Below, one piece after another: positions 1-8,831 of a stretch of DNA of 64,000 nucleotides. The stretch is taken from NCBI RefSeq assembly GCF_003515065.1, contig NZ_QXGH01000042.1, positions 1 to 64,000 on the forward strand. Direction: 5' to 3'. Made by a program: the position numbers and the translations under genes. Positions within the stretch are counted from its first letter, which is position 1. Every line of letters begins with the position of its first letter. The notes beneath the pieces were generated by a model. The model made no database searches. It worked only from the letters and a program-made list of their open reading frames with translations, and was not told where the DNA came from. Source of the stretch: Nocardioides immobilis (lineage in GTDB: Bacteria > Actinomycetota > Actinomycetes > Propionibacteriales > Nocardioidaceae).

Positions 1-73
1 CGGTCTCGACGACCAGCCGCACCGCGCCCTGCTTGAAGTCCTCGTCGTACTTCCGATAGTTCCTCGTCGTCAT
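1..73 (-). CDS. IS3-family transposase OrfA, N-terminal fragment cut by window edge
   Basis: Reading leftward from an ATG at 73, the first 24 codons encode MTTRNYRKYDEDFKQGAVRL and continue off the window. This is the usual start of the small IS3-family OrfA protein, whose N-terminal helix-turn-helix binds the element's ends. A GAGGAG ribosome site lies just upstream. It faces away from the IstB gene that starts 25 bases to the right and lacks its normal N-terminus, so an IS3 element probably inserted into the older IS21 element. Too short for a subgroup call. Confidence 0.7.
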   Translation of the reverse strand, partial: MTTRNYRKYDEDFKQGAVRLVVET

Positions 74-97
74 CGCCAACTCATCTCCTCAAAGGCG

Positions 98-712
98 ATG
101 TCTCCACGCTACGAGGGGAAGCCCAGGTTCGGCGCCGTGAAGACGCTGGAGGACTTCGACTTCGACGCCCAACCAGCAGCACGTCAGCAAGTCGGGGCGC
201 TGGCATCGGGAGGGTTTCTCACCGAGGCCCGCAACGTCGTCCTCCTCGGCCCACCCGGCACCGGGAAGACCCACCTGGCCACCGCCCTGGGCGTCGCGGC
301 CGCCAACCACGGACACCGCGTGCTGTTCGCGACCGCGACCGACTGGGTCACCCGGCTCGCCGACGCCCACCGCGCCGGCCGACTACCCCAAGAGCTCGCC
401 CGGTTGCGCCGCTACGGGCTGATCATCGTCGACGAGGTCGGCTACCTGCCCTTCGAGCAAGACGCCGCGAACCTGTTCTTCCAACTCGTCTCATCCCGCT
501 ACGAACACGCCTCTTTGATCCTGACCTCGAACCTGCCATTCAGCGGATGGGGAGGAGTGTTCGGCGACCAAGCCGTCGCCGCCGCGATGATCGACCGGAT
601 CGTCCACCACGCCGACGTCCTCACCTTGAAAGGCGCCAGCTACCGACTCCGCGGACGCGGCATCGACAGCCTTCCCAGCATCCGCACCACCACCGACCAG
701 GCGGAGTCCTAG
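98..712 (+). pseudogene. istB: IS21-family helper ATPase IstB, N-terminally truncated
   Basis: This AAA+ ATPase normally assists the IstA transposase in target choice. The Walker A motif GPPGTGKTH is near residues 50-58 and the Walker B-like LIIVDEVGYL near residues 108-117, followed by the family's LTSNLPFSGW and YRLRGRG motifs. At 204 residues it is shorter than the usual roughly 250, and the missing part is the N-terminus. The first few residues before the LEDFDF motif do not look native, and an IS3-type gene starts immediately to the left. No istA precedes it. Two further fragments of the same family lie at 15090-15372 and 31790-31943. Confidence 0.85.
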
Positions 713-724
713 ACTCCCCGAAAC

Positions 725-774
725 CGATCACTTTTCAAGCGCCGGTATCGACCAGCTTTCGAGCGCCGTCCACA
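725..774 (+). repeat. IS21-type right terminal repeats
   Basis: Two related short units, TTTTCAAGCGCCGG and CTTTCGAGCGCCG, follow the istB stop in tandem and end in GTCCACA. Multiple terminal repeats of this kind are typical of IS21 ends, so the element probably ended near 774. The rest of the gap up to about 947 shows nothing I recognise. Confidence 0.5.
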
Positions 775-946
775 GGAACCATCGGCGGTGGCCGCGGTAG
801 CGACTGGTATGGCCATTAGAAGTGCTGCTGCGAGCGCCGCAGGACGCGGCGTGCGGTGGCGGCCGCGGACAGTGCCCCGCCGCCGCAGACCGCGTCTGCC
901 TGCGGCGCGATGACCACTGTACCCAGCTGGACTGGCCTGGGACCGC

Positions 947-1911
947 CTGCTCGGCCGCTCGCCGTCGCCGGACTGGCTGCTCGGGGGTAGGAAGAATGCC
1001 GAGCGGGCACTGACGTCGGTGGTGGCGACCTGCTACCTGCTCGGGTCTCAACTCGGCGGATGGACAAGCTCGTGCAGACCCTCGGGACACCGGCCTGTCC
1101 AAGAGCCAGGTATATCGGTGATGGCACGTGACCTCGACGAGCAGGTCGATCAGTTCCGTACTCGCCGGTTGAAAGATGCTGGGCCGTTCAAGCGCTGAAG
1201 CGCTGGTGGCGAAGGTCCGCGAACGCGGCCGCGTGGCGCCGGTGCACGTGCTGGGTAGCGACCGGCGTCGACGCAGACGGGAACCGCGAGATCCTCGGCG
1301 TGCAGGGTCACGCTCGTCACCTCCGATGCGCACGCCGCACCCGTGTCGGCGATTGGCGCGACCATGCCCGGCGCGGCCTGGCAGCGCTGGCGCACCAGTA
1401 CGCCGCGCACCTGATGTCCGCTACATCCAAGAGCTCGTGGGAAGGTGTGAAGGCGCTATTGCACTCGATCTACGACCAGCCGGACGCTCAGGCCGTGCAC
1501 GCCCATTTCGACAGGTCGTCGACGCCCTGGCCGAGAAGCTCCCGTAGTCGAACACCTCGAGGAAGCGTTCCCACGGATTTGGAGCCAGATCTGGGTCGAA
1601 TGGCCCCATATCCGAGCGGCTCAACCGCGAGATCCGTTCGGCGAACCGACGTCGTCGGGATCTTCCTCAATCGCGCGAGCATCATCCGGCTCGTCCGCGC
1701 AGTCTTGGCCAAACGACACGGCGAGGGGGCCGAGGATCGCCGCTAACTCGGACTCGACGTCCTCGCCCGAGCCCAGGCGGTCGACACCGCCGTAGTCCTC
1801 GAGGAGGTGACTGAGCCGAAACTCCAGGCCTCGCAGCCGGACCGGCATGCCCAACCCGAGGATCAACCTCGTGCACCACCCAGCGGACTTGACTCTCTCT
1901 CAGAACTGTGA
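947..1911 (+). pseudogene. IS256/Mutator-family transposase, frameshifted remnant
   Basis: Pieces of one IS256-type transposase appear in order in different plus frames: SPDWLLGG..NAERALTSV and VVATCYLLG near 955-1050, MARDLDEQVDQFRTRRL near 1120, VAKVRERGRVAPVHVL near 1190, LMSATSKSSWEGVKALLHSI near 1410-1465, RRTDVVGIFLNRASIIRLV near 1640-1695, and a C-terminal ARAQAVDTAVVLEEVTEPKL near 1765-1830 that runs to a stop at 1911. The order and spacing match the family. Several frameshifts and lost segments, including most of the catalytic core, mean it cannot make a working enzyme. Confidence 0.8.
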
Positions 1912-2005
1912 GCAAGGCGGGTGTCCGTCAAGCATCGCTCGGCAGGTGTTGTCGCTGCGGGCATGCCGGTAGCGACCTCCGGCGAAGCAGTGACCGACGG
2001 GCCGG

Positions 2006-4276
2006 TCAGTGGCCACGTACGAGCGGGCGTCGGAGCGGGCAACCCGGGAAGTGAATGAGGACCGGGCCGTCACTCTCCACGAGGACCTTGGCCCGGCACG
2101 TCAGGCGCGCATCCAGCAGGTTCACCGCAATCGATTCCAGGCCTCGGGTTCGGACTACTACGAGGTCGCGAGCTGGTTCAGCTCGGGAGGTCGACCAGGT
2201 TAAGTCCTCGCGGGTGTACGGGTACGCCGGCAGCACGGAGATCAGATCGCTCGATGCGGGCTGGAGCACACCCGTGGTGACCGACGGCCCGACCGGCGTA
2301 GTCGCCCTCCCTCCGGCCGCGAAAGTCACGGCGTCGACGAATCCCTCGCCCGAGCTCGACATGTCGCGTAGTCGAGCGTCAGTGAGCCAGTAGGCGGTGT
2401 CAGCTTCGAGGCCCCACCGCCGGTCGGCGGCGCGGTCCCTCACGACGTACGTGACCCGATCTGGGGAATGCGGCGACCGCGCGCGATGGAGGAAGTCAGC
2501 GAGGGGGCGTCTGTCAGCGCTCAGCGTCTGATGATCCGCAGGGAACGTCCAGAACGACGTGCGGTAACCGAGTCGAACGAGCTCTTCATGCACGCTGCGT
2601 TCGTTGCTGTAGCCGCAGAGCTCATCAGCCGCGCCGACCCACGACATGGTCGGCACGTTGCGCATCGACGGCATGAGCCGTCGGACGACAGTGTGAACCC
2701 CGCTGGCTGGTTCAGTCGGCTCGCCGGGCCACAACACGTCCGCGCTGGTGCAGGGCACGAGGACACCGAGTGCCGAGAAGAGGCTAGGGAAGGTGGCAGC
2801 GAGCTTGTAGGCGCCGTAACCACCCATCGAGGTTCCGGCGATGGCGATGCGGTCCCTCGCGACTGGATACCTCCGCAAGACGTCGGCAAGGACCTCCCAG
2901 ACGTCGACCTGCGCTAGGCCGTCGTACCAGTACGTGGGACCACGGCCTCCTGGTGTCACAACGAGGTAGCCCTCCCGCGCCATGGCGCGCACATGGTCGG
3001 TGCCAGCGCGGACGTTGTGGCTCTGATTCGCGTTGTGCAGGTCGAGGATCAACCCGTACAGACCGTCAGAACCAGGACGTGCCGGCACGTGCAAGCTGTA
3101 AGGCTGCAAACGCCCGGAGTAGTCGCACGGTCCGCGCGAGCCCCCGCAGCCAACGCCAGACGCTGCATGTGGACCGCCCCGGCCCTGCTTCTCTTCGAAA
3201 TGGCTCACCACGATGCGATTGAGGTCTCCGGTGAGGTGGGGGATCCCCGGCCCTCCGGTCCTTGATGCCCTGAGCCTCCCCATGTCGACCAGCGCGTAGA
3301 AGTCACTCAGGTCGCCTTGACTGAGAGCCATGGCCTGAGCTCGTTCGCGCCAGGGGTTGGAGGGCTCGACGGGTTCAGCATTTCGGAACGCGACGTTGAC
3401 CAGCTCGGAACCACCGCTGGCTGATCCACCCGGCGTGCTTTCCCCTGCCGTCGCACTACGAGCGACGTACGTTTCCGAGTCCGGGTCCCACAGTCCCGAA
3501 GCGGCAGCGATACGGAAGGTCCCCTCAGGTGGGTTGAAGACGCTTCGGGGAACGCGGAACTCGATCTGTCGCCTTCGATGGTCGACGGTGACCTGCTTGA
3601 CCTTGCCGCTGCTCGAGTCAGCGACGTCCTGCCTCACCACTTCGGCCCGTCGCCCGTGAACCGTGACGAACACCTTTGCAGGGGACTGTGCTCCTGCCCC
3701 GTGCGGCCATGCGACGGGGCGCCCGGAACTGCCCAGCGCCACCGTGGTGGCAACGAGCCCGGGAGCGATCATGGAGTTGTAGGTGAGCCGGATCAGCAGT
3801 CCGTTCCGGTCCGGCTTGAGCCGGAACTCCAACAGATCTGCCGCGTTGCCGGCGTAGCGAGGGTCCGTGGGGTACTCGTACGTGCCGGTCGGGCGAGGCA
3901 CACCCGGCACCTGAGGTGTCTCGCCCGCTCCGCGATCGTCGTAGATGAAGTCCTGGTAGACGAACTCGCCGGCCCTGTAGACGCTCACGCCCGACACCAG
4001 GGGCGGCCGAGCCCTCCACTTGCCTGAGTTCGTCAGCTGCGGAGCCGCTGCGGGCGCACGTCGGAACGCGCGGGGTCCGGCGAGCGAGGCGGGCCATGCC
4101 CGAGCGCTACGAAGTACTTCTCTCGTCCCGGGTGCCCCTGCGGCTTCCGCTCCGCGTCCAGCTGCTGCGACCGCCGACGGCGTGCTGACAAGGACGGAGA
4201 TCTGCGTCGGTCCCACCATCAGGGCGATCAGCGCTACCGACAGTACAGCGGCGCGCACGCGCCCACTACGCATCAT
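2006..4276 (-). CDS. secreted alpha/beta-hydrolase (prolyl-oligopeptidase/PHB-depolymerase-like esterase)
   Basis: A large exported hydrolase of 756 residues if started at the ATG at 4276, chosen because GGAAGGAC lies 6-8 bases upstream and the first 40 residues form a good signal peptide (charged start, then VLSVALIALMVG, then AVAA). The open frame continues to 4783, but that part overlaps a separate small gene. The first half is a beta-rich region without a recognised domain. The second half is an alpha/beta-hydrolase domain with LILDLHNANQS, nucleophile motif GTSMGG (Ser near residue 483) and a late FPADHQTLSADRRP that probably carries the catalytic His. Substrate unknown. Its neighbour is a GH59 glycosidase on the same strand, so a role in extracellular glycolipid or polymer breakdown is reasonable. 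Sure of the fold, unsure of the reaction. Confidence 0.75.
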   Translation of the reverse strand: MMRSGRVRAAVLSVALIALMVGPTQISVLVSTPSAVAAAGRGAEAAGAPGTREVLRSARAWPASLAGPRAFRRAPAAAPQLTNSGKWRARPPLVSGVSVYRAGEFVYQDFIYDDRGAGETPQVPGVPRPTGTYEYPTDPRYAGNAADLLEFRLKPDRNGLLIRLTYNSMIAPGLVATTVALGSSGRPVAWPHGAGAQSPAKVFVTVHGRRAEVVRQDVADSSSGKVKQVTVDHRRRQIEFRVPRSVFNPPEGTFRIAAASGLWDPDSETYVARSATAGESTPGGSASGGSELVNVAFRNAEPVEPSNPWRERAQAMALSQGDLSDFYALVDMGRLRASRTGGPGIPHLTGDLNRIVVSHFEEKQGRGGPHAASGVGCGGSRGPCDYSGRLQPYSLHVPARPGSDGLYGLILDLHNANQSHNVRAGTDHVRAMAREGYLVVTPGGRGPTYWYDGLAQVDVWEVLADVLRRYPVARDRIAIAGTSMGGYGAYKLAATFPSLFSALGVLVPCTSADVLWPGEPTEPASGVHTVVRRLMPSMRNVPTMSWVGAADELCGYSNERSVHEELVRLGYRTSFWTFPADHQTLSADRRPLADFLHRARSPHSPDRVTYVVRDRAADRRWGLEADTAYWLTDARLRDMSSSGEGFVDAVTFAAGGRATTPVGPSVTTGVLQPASSDLISVLPAYPYTREDLTWSTSRAEPARDLVVVRTRGLESIAVNLLDARLTCRAKVLVESDGPVLIHFPGCPLRRPLVRGH

Positions 4277-4311
4277 TTCGAGGTCCTTCCGCATCCTAAG
4301 AGCTGCCCGAG

Positions 4312-4714
4312 TCAGCCGCGCCGGTCCGTGAACAGGAAGGTGCCTCGCCTGAACTGGAGAACCATGAAACCGTTGTCCTCGCACGAGGCGCAGATCCGAT
4401 ACGACTGGCTCACCCAGGATGGGGCTTCGCCTTGGAACCGTCCGACGCGGCTGGGTTGCAGCGATAACCGCACGCACCTGACCGGAGACACGGTCTGCAA
4501 CCGGCACGCGCCCTTGTATCCGCCCTTCAGGCAGGTGACCTCTCCCGCAACTGGCCTCGAGAGCCGACTCGGCCCGTCGCCGCAATCCGCTCGCTGCTGG
4601 CGCGCCGGCCACCGAAACTGCCGCGGCCACCCCGGTCGCGCAGGCGACATTCACCGCGAGTAGAACACGGAGGCGACCGCCACGCACATCGACGGGTCGG
4701 GATGGCTTCGGCAT
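4312..4714 (-). pseudogene. small secreted Cys-containing protein, apparent frameshift
   Basis: An ATG at 4714 opens a convincing signal peptide (MPKPSRP..GRLRVLLAVNVACATG, then AAASVAGAPAAS-like cleavage region). The mature part continues in another frame that runs to a stop at 4312 and contains GEVTCLKGGYKGACRLQTV and SQSYRICASCEDNGFMVLQF, with regularly placed Cys, Arg and Trp residues. The frame switch lies about 4590-4630. Together they would give a protein of roughly 130 residues. The stop is 36 bases before the esterase start at 4276, so the two may be co-transcribed. I do not recognise the family. Either the gene is broken or there is a one-base error here. Confidence 0.45.
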
Positions 4715-4834
4715 GGTGCGCGCCCTTTCGACGGGGTCAATATGCGATGCGTGCCCCGGCTCTCTCGACGCCGTGGTGCGCATCTTGTGTCGCGAGCTCG
4801 ACGCGGGCCACGCTCGGCGGCCCGCATCGACCCG

Positions 4835-7039
4835 TCAGTTGACCACCGCGGCTTCGTCGATCGCGATGTTGCGGAACTGTCCTCGGTTCCATCGCGACAC
4901 CGCCAGGGCCGCCTGACCAGCCGTGTGGACCGGGTCAGCCACGGCGATCAGCAGCTTGTCATCAAGGCTGATCGTGATCGTCGGCCCAAGCAACCGCATC
5001 TGCATCTTGTGCCACGACTTACCGACAAGGGAGGGATCCGTGCCGGTTGCCAGCGGCGTGTCGACGATGATCGGGACGAAGCTGTTGTTCGCGCCCGTGG
5101 GGTCGAAGGTCTCCGTCGCGGTCTGTCGGTACAGCAACCACTCCCCCTGCGCATCGATGCGGAAATGGTAGCCCTCGAGACCAGAAGCGAAGCCCGGGAA
5201 GAACGCCACCTGCGGCGCGGACGCGCGCCCGACGATCTCGACGTACCCCGACTCCGGAATATAGGCGTCGCTGGTGACGGTGTAGTTCGACCAGTGCGGG
5301 TCGCCTATCAGGGTCGCCGGCGCCGGCGTCAGCTGCCACCTTACGGGCTCCTGCGTCACCTTCTGCTCGAGGCAACGCCCAGGCTGTCCGGCACAGGGGG
5401 CAACCTCGAACGAACCGCCGAAGTCGGACAGGTACCGCGGGATCCGACCAGCCTCGTAGCGCGAGAAGTCGTCGGCATACGGGAAGGGGAAGGCTCGCTG
5501 AGGGGGCATCTGACCGGTCTCACCCTTCTTCTGGCCGCGCGAGGTGGTCAGGCTATAGACGAACCCTGGCTGAGCGTCGAAGACGAATGCTCGAAGCCGC
5601 GGTCTGATCGTTGCCACGCGGCGGAACGAGTCGCCGTTGGACGTGGAGTCGAGGTTCGTCGCCCACACGTGGACCGGATCAGCGGACATCCCACGCTCGA
5701 GCTGGAAGCGCAATCGCTGCGCTTCGCTGGCGTCGCTCGTCTCCACGATGGAGCTCCACCGCTGCGGCGTCTTCGATCGTGCACCAGAGCGGAGGGTCAC
5801 GACGCTTCCGCCGGCCGGCAGCCGCTTGCTGCCGGTGTTGACGTAGCGCCATCCCGGTCGAGCGAACTGGGTGGTGTGAGCGATCGACCACATGGTCTTC
5901 CCAAGGCGGAAGGTCCCCGACCACGGGGTGTCGGCGAGGATCGGGCCTGCTCCCTCGAAGGGCAGCCCCGGGTAGGAGGACCAGATAAGGTTCCAGATGA
6001 TCGTTCCGGTCATGGCACCGTCGATGTAGACGCGGTTCAGTTGACCTGCCATGCGTCCGGCGCCGGTGTTGTACGAGTCGAAGTTGTCGAAGGTGGTGAC
6101 GATGGGAAGGCCGGAGACGTTGGCTCGCACTTGGAAGGGCGTCTGCTCACTCGCCCACAATGGCTTGCCCAACCGTTGTGCCCCTGGGGTGCTGGGGCAG
6201 GTCTCGCCGTTGGGGAAGCCGCAAGGGTAGTGCACCCCCGCGACGTCGATCGCCCGATAGAGGTCGGGGTCAGAAGCCATTTCCTCAGCGAATCGCCAGT
6301 TGTTGACGCCGTCATCGCCGACGATCCCCACGTCCTTGTAGCCGCGCCGATCGAGTGCCGCGCGGAGATCTTTGAACCACTCAACGTCGTAACTCTTCTC
6401 GTTCCACCCGCCGAGGTAGTCGATCTTCAGGCCGTGCTTCCGGGCGCAGTCCACCCAGCTGATGTAGTACCGGATGTTCTGCTTGGTCCACACGGTGCCG
6501 GTGCCAGCCCCGACCCAGCCGGGGGCGCCCCATTCAAGTCCGAGGAGCTTGATCGACGGGTTCCGCTTCTTCGCCTCCTTCATGATCCACCACTCATAAC
6601 CGCGGTAGCAGTTCACCTCATTGGAGGATCGCATGTGGCTCGGCTCAGTACCGCCGGTCGAGTTCGCATCGCCGCCGAGCTCCACCTTGAGCATCTGGAA
6701 GGACGCGCCGAAGTTGGGCTTGAAGAGGTAGTCAAGGATCCGCGATCGCTGCGGCTCGGGATAGTCGACGAGAAGTCGAGAAGCCGCTCCTGCGCTGAGG
6801 GCGCCGACGCCGTCGAAGCGCCTACCGGCACCTTGCTTGCTCACCACGATGGGCGTGATATCTCCGGCAGCGGCGACGAGCGCGGATTTCGCCTGGACTG
6901 CGGGCGCCAGGTTGGGCAGGGCGGCAGATTGGGCGGCAACCGGGGCAGGTGCAAGCGCTAGCGCGGCGCTGGCGAGCACGGCCGCGCACCTCCTGGATCG
7001 ACTGGTGGCCGCGATTACGCGCGATGTTCTGCGATGCAT
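4835..7039 (-). CDS. secreted GH59 galactosylceramidase (galactocerebrosidase)
   Basis: A 734-residue glycoside hydrolase resembling animal galactosylceramidase, which removes beta-galactose from galactosylceramide and related glycolipids. Signal peptide at residues 1-37. The catalytic barrel carries near-identical family blocks: RFDGVGALSAG (74-84), ILDYLFKPNFGASF (101-114), RGYEWWIMKEAKKRNPSI (146-163), acid/base Glu214 in GGWNEKSYD and probable nucleophile Glu298 in LWASEQT. The C-terminal half matches the beta-sandwich and lectin-like regions of the family (DPHWSNYTVTSDAYIPESG onward). Length is close to the animal enzyme. The ATG at 7039 has GAGGAG six bases upstream. An AT-rich segment (about 7092-7106) precedes it and could hold the promoter. 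It sits with a secreted esterase and an epimerase-like gene on the same strand. Family is clear. The natural substrate in a bacterium is inferred. Confidence 0.93.
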   Translation of the reverse strand: MHRRTSRVIAATSRSRRCAAVLASAALALAPAPVAAQSAALPNLAPAVQAKSALVAAAGDITPIVVSKQGAGRRFDGVGALSAGAASRLLVDYPEPQRSRILDYLFKPNFGASFQMLKVELGGDANSTGGTEPSHMRSSNEVNCYRGYEWWIMKEAKKRNPSIKLLGLEWGAPGWVGAGTGTVWTKQNIRYYISWVDCARKHGLKIDYLGGWNEKSYDVEWFKDLRAALDRRGYKDVGIVGDDGVNNWRFAEEMASDPDLYRAIDVAGVHYPCGFPNGETCPSTPGAQRLGKPLWASEQTPFQVRANVSGLPIVTTFDNFDSYNTGAGRMAGQLNRVYIDGAMTGTIIWNLIWSSYPGLPFEGAGPILADTPWSGTFRLGKTMWSIAHTTQFARPGWRYVNTGSKRLPAGGSVVTLRSGARSKTPQRWSSIVETSDASEAQRLRFQLERGMSADPVHVWATNLDSTSNGDSFRRVATIRPRLRAFVFDAQPGFVYSLTTSRGQKKGETGQMPPQRAFPFPYADDFSRYEAGRIPRYLSDFGGSFEVAPCAGQPGRCLEQKVTQEPVRWQLTPAPATLIGDPHWSNYTVTSDAYIPESGYVEIVGRASAPQVAFFPGFASGLEGYHFRIDAQGEWLLYRQTATETFDPTGANNSFVPIIVDTPLATGTDPSLVGKSWHKMQMRLLGPTITISLDDKLLIAVADPVHTAGQAALAVSRWNRGQFRNIAIDEAAVVN

Positions 7040-7245
7040 TGCTCTCCTCAGATCTCAAGGCAACGGCCCGTCACGCCGTGAGGACCACCTCACACGAATA
7101 GTCATATAAACTGCGAATTCTGGGGCGGGTTACGGCCTAGTACAGGCACGTTTCAATTTGCTGCGAGGCGGAGCCCAGGTGGCGACCAAGGTTCAGGTTG
7201 AGCGCCATCGACTCAATCCCCTGGTCCAGGAGCCACGCGGAGAGA

Positions 7246-8343
7246 TCAGGGCGGCCTGAGGGATCCCGGCCCGCTGATATTGACGTACCTCCGTTGGGTC
7301 CATATCAACGCCTTGCTCCCTCTCGTGAGCGGCATTGGATGCCCCTCGCCGAGCTGGAGCGCGCCATCAAGGGTCTCACCCGCACGGTTGCGGGATCGTC
7401 GTCGTTCACGAAGCGGGGCTAGTCCCCGACCGGCTCCCCTCCGAACCACGCTGGTGCGTTTGTCGTCGAGTCGCCAGTCCTGGCGCCCTCGCGCGGTCCC
7501 GGGGCGGGCGTGCCCCCCGACCGCAGCGTCAAGCAGGTCGCCTGCGGGGGCCGCTGTCGGTTCCAAATGGCGATCCCGGTCATCACCTCCGGGCCAGGCA
7601 CCGTAGTTGAGCCACACGCCAGCAAAGGGTGCTTGTTTAGGGCGGCTTTCAAGGACCAGCCCCGCGCGGTTTCGCAGCGACGTCAGGCGACCGTGAGCCG
7701 GCATGTGCGTGAACAGCTTGACCGCGCTCGGCTCGCGCGGCTGCCGACCCAACAGCCATCCAGGGAAGCCGGGCACCTCACGTCCCCAACGCAGGTGGGT
7801 GCCTACTTCCAGACGGCTGTCGGAGCTGTACATGGCCTGGCAGGACCAGTCGATGTCGAACGTGTGGTTTACGTCGGTCGTCAACGACATCAAGGCATGC
7901 ATGGCCCAGAGGTAGGGGACGGGTTTGTCGCCTAGCGCATGCCGGCTGTAGTCGAACGCGACGTCGGGACCTTGCAGCGTCATCGACCGACGCAACGCGT
8001 AGGACGAGTCCGGGGAAACTCCCTCAGCGACGATCCCGCCCCCTCCCGTAGAGACCTGCCAGGGGACCGACCAGAGGACTTTATGGCCTCCACTGTGCGT
8101 GTCGCCGACCGCGATCGGTGCGATGCTTGGAATGCACTCGTCCCAACCGGCCCTTGGGTACAGATCCCACGGCTCCCCCGGCTTCGTCGGCAGGGGTGCT
8201 TGCCGCGTGGCTTGCGTCAGCCACTCGACCCCAAGCCGGTTGTCACCAAGCTCGATCACGCGTCCTCCGGCCGAATCGACGCGGATCGTCATGCACCCGC
8301 GGGCGAGACGTACTCGCGCATCCGGCGGGAGGGTCGCGGTCAC
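7246..8343 (-). CDS. aldose-1-epimerase/galactose-mutarotase-like protein, C-terminus possibly altered
   Basis: Matches the galactose-mutarotase beta-sandwich fold: TIRVDSAGGRVIELG near the start, GEPWDLYPRAGWDECIPSI, HSGGHKVLWSVPW, PYLWAMHALMSL and PFAGVWLNYGAWPG. Such proteins interconvert sugar anomers, often galactose released by glycosidases, which fits the neighbouring GH59 gene. I chose the GTG at 8343 because GGCGGAG lies six bases upstream. The open frame begins at a GTG at 8367. The family's EPTxAPxxDL motif is present near residue 280 (EPTAAPAGDLLDAA), but the last 70 or so residues are Arg-rich and unlike the family, so a frameshift close to the 3' end is likely. Reading would then be incomplete here. 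Confidence 0.65.
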   Translation of the reverse strand: MTATLPPDARVRLARGCMTIRVDSAGGRVIELGDNRLGVEWLTQATRQAPLPTKPGEPWDLYPRAGWDECIPSIAPIAVGDTHSGGHKVLWSVPWQVSTGGGGIVAEGVSPDSSYALRRSMTLQGPDVAFDYSRHALGDKPVPYLWAMHALMSLTTDVNHTFDIDWSCQAMYSSDSRLEVGTHLRWGREVPGFPGWLLGRQPREPSAVKLFTHMPAHGRLTSLRNRAGLVLESRPKQAPFAGVWLNYGAWPGGDDRDRHLEPTAAPAGDLLDAAVGGHARPGTARGRQDWRLDDKRTSVVRRGAGRGLAPLRERRRSRNRAGETLDGALQLGEGHPMPLTRGSKALIWTQRRYVNISGPGSLRPP

Positions 8344-8367
8344 TAGATCTCCGCCCGGTCGTCGCAC

Positions 8368-8831
8368 GCCGAACCGGGACCGCAGCGGCCGGAGAATTCT
8401 GTAGGTCCGTGAGCACTCGAAGCGTTGGTGCGAATGCGCCCGCGGACTCCCGTGCGTTTATGAGCGGGTGGCATTCGCGACGGACGAGCCCGTAACCCCA
8501 TGTCGCATCCCTCGCAGTGGCGCTTGACGAACCAGTGGTAGTTGTCCAGTGACCTCCGTCACTTAGGGGATAGCATGAGGTTGCGTCCGATGACATGTCA
8601 ATACTATTGTCATACTTATGGGCGATCGAGAAGGTTCAGCGGTCGCTAATCTGACCCGACTCACCTCCTCCAGCCGCCGCGGACGACTCCGTTCCGTCAC
8701 GTGGACAGGCTGCCTCGCTTGGCGGCGCGAGCGCTTGGCCCGGTGCTAGCCCCTGTCCCGACCGATGAAAATCCACTCCCCTAATCGGCACAGCTCCCGC
8801 GATCTGAGCGCCCCGATTACCAACGACCAGG
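8368..8831. promoter_or_regulatory. divergent intergenic region with AT-rich palindromes
   Basis: This gap separates the minus-strand epimerase-like gene from the plus-strand oxidase operon. At 8591-8600 there is a perfect palindrome TGACATGTCA, overlapping CAATACTATTG (8599-8609), also a perfect palindrome with one central base. Related units AGTATTGACA and AGTATGACA are read leftward. The local AT-richness stands out from its surroundings. This looks like an operator/promoter for one or both directions. I cannot name the regulator. No convincing gene was found in the gap. Confidence 0.45.

Noticed and set aside
4277..4783. Extension of the esterase to 925 residues
   Set aside because: Overlaps the small secreted gene; a ribosome site and signal peptide fit the 4276 start.
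4742..6961. 739-codon open frame on the plus strand
   Set aside because: Lies antisense to the GH59 gene, has no family resemblance, and such antisense frames are common in high-GC DNA.
8243..8596. Minus-strand open frame with WGYGLVRRECHPLIN
   Set aside because: Looked protein-like but has no convincing start and overlaps the epimerase-like gene; could not be assigned.
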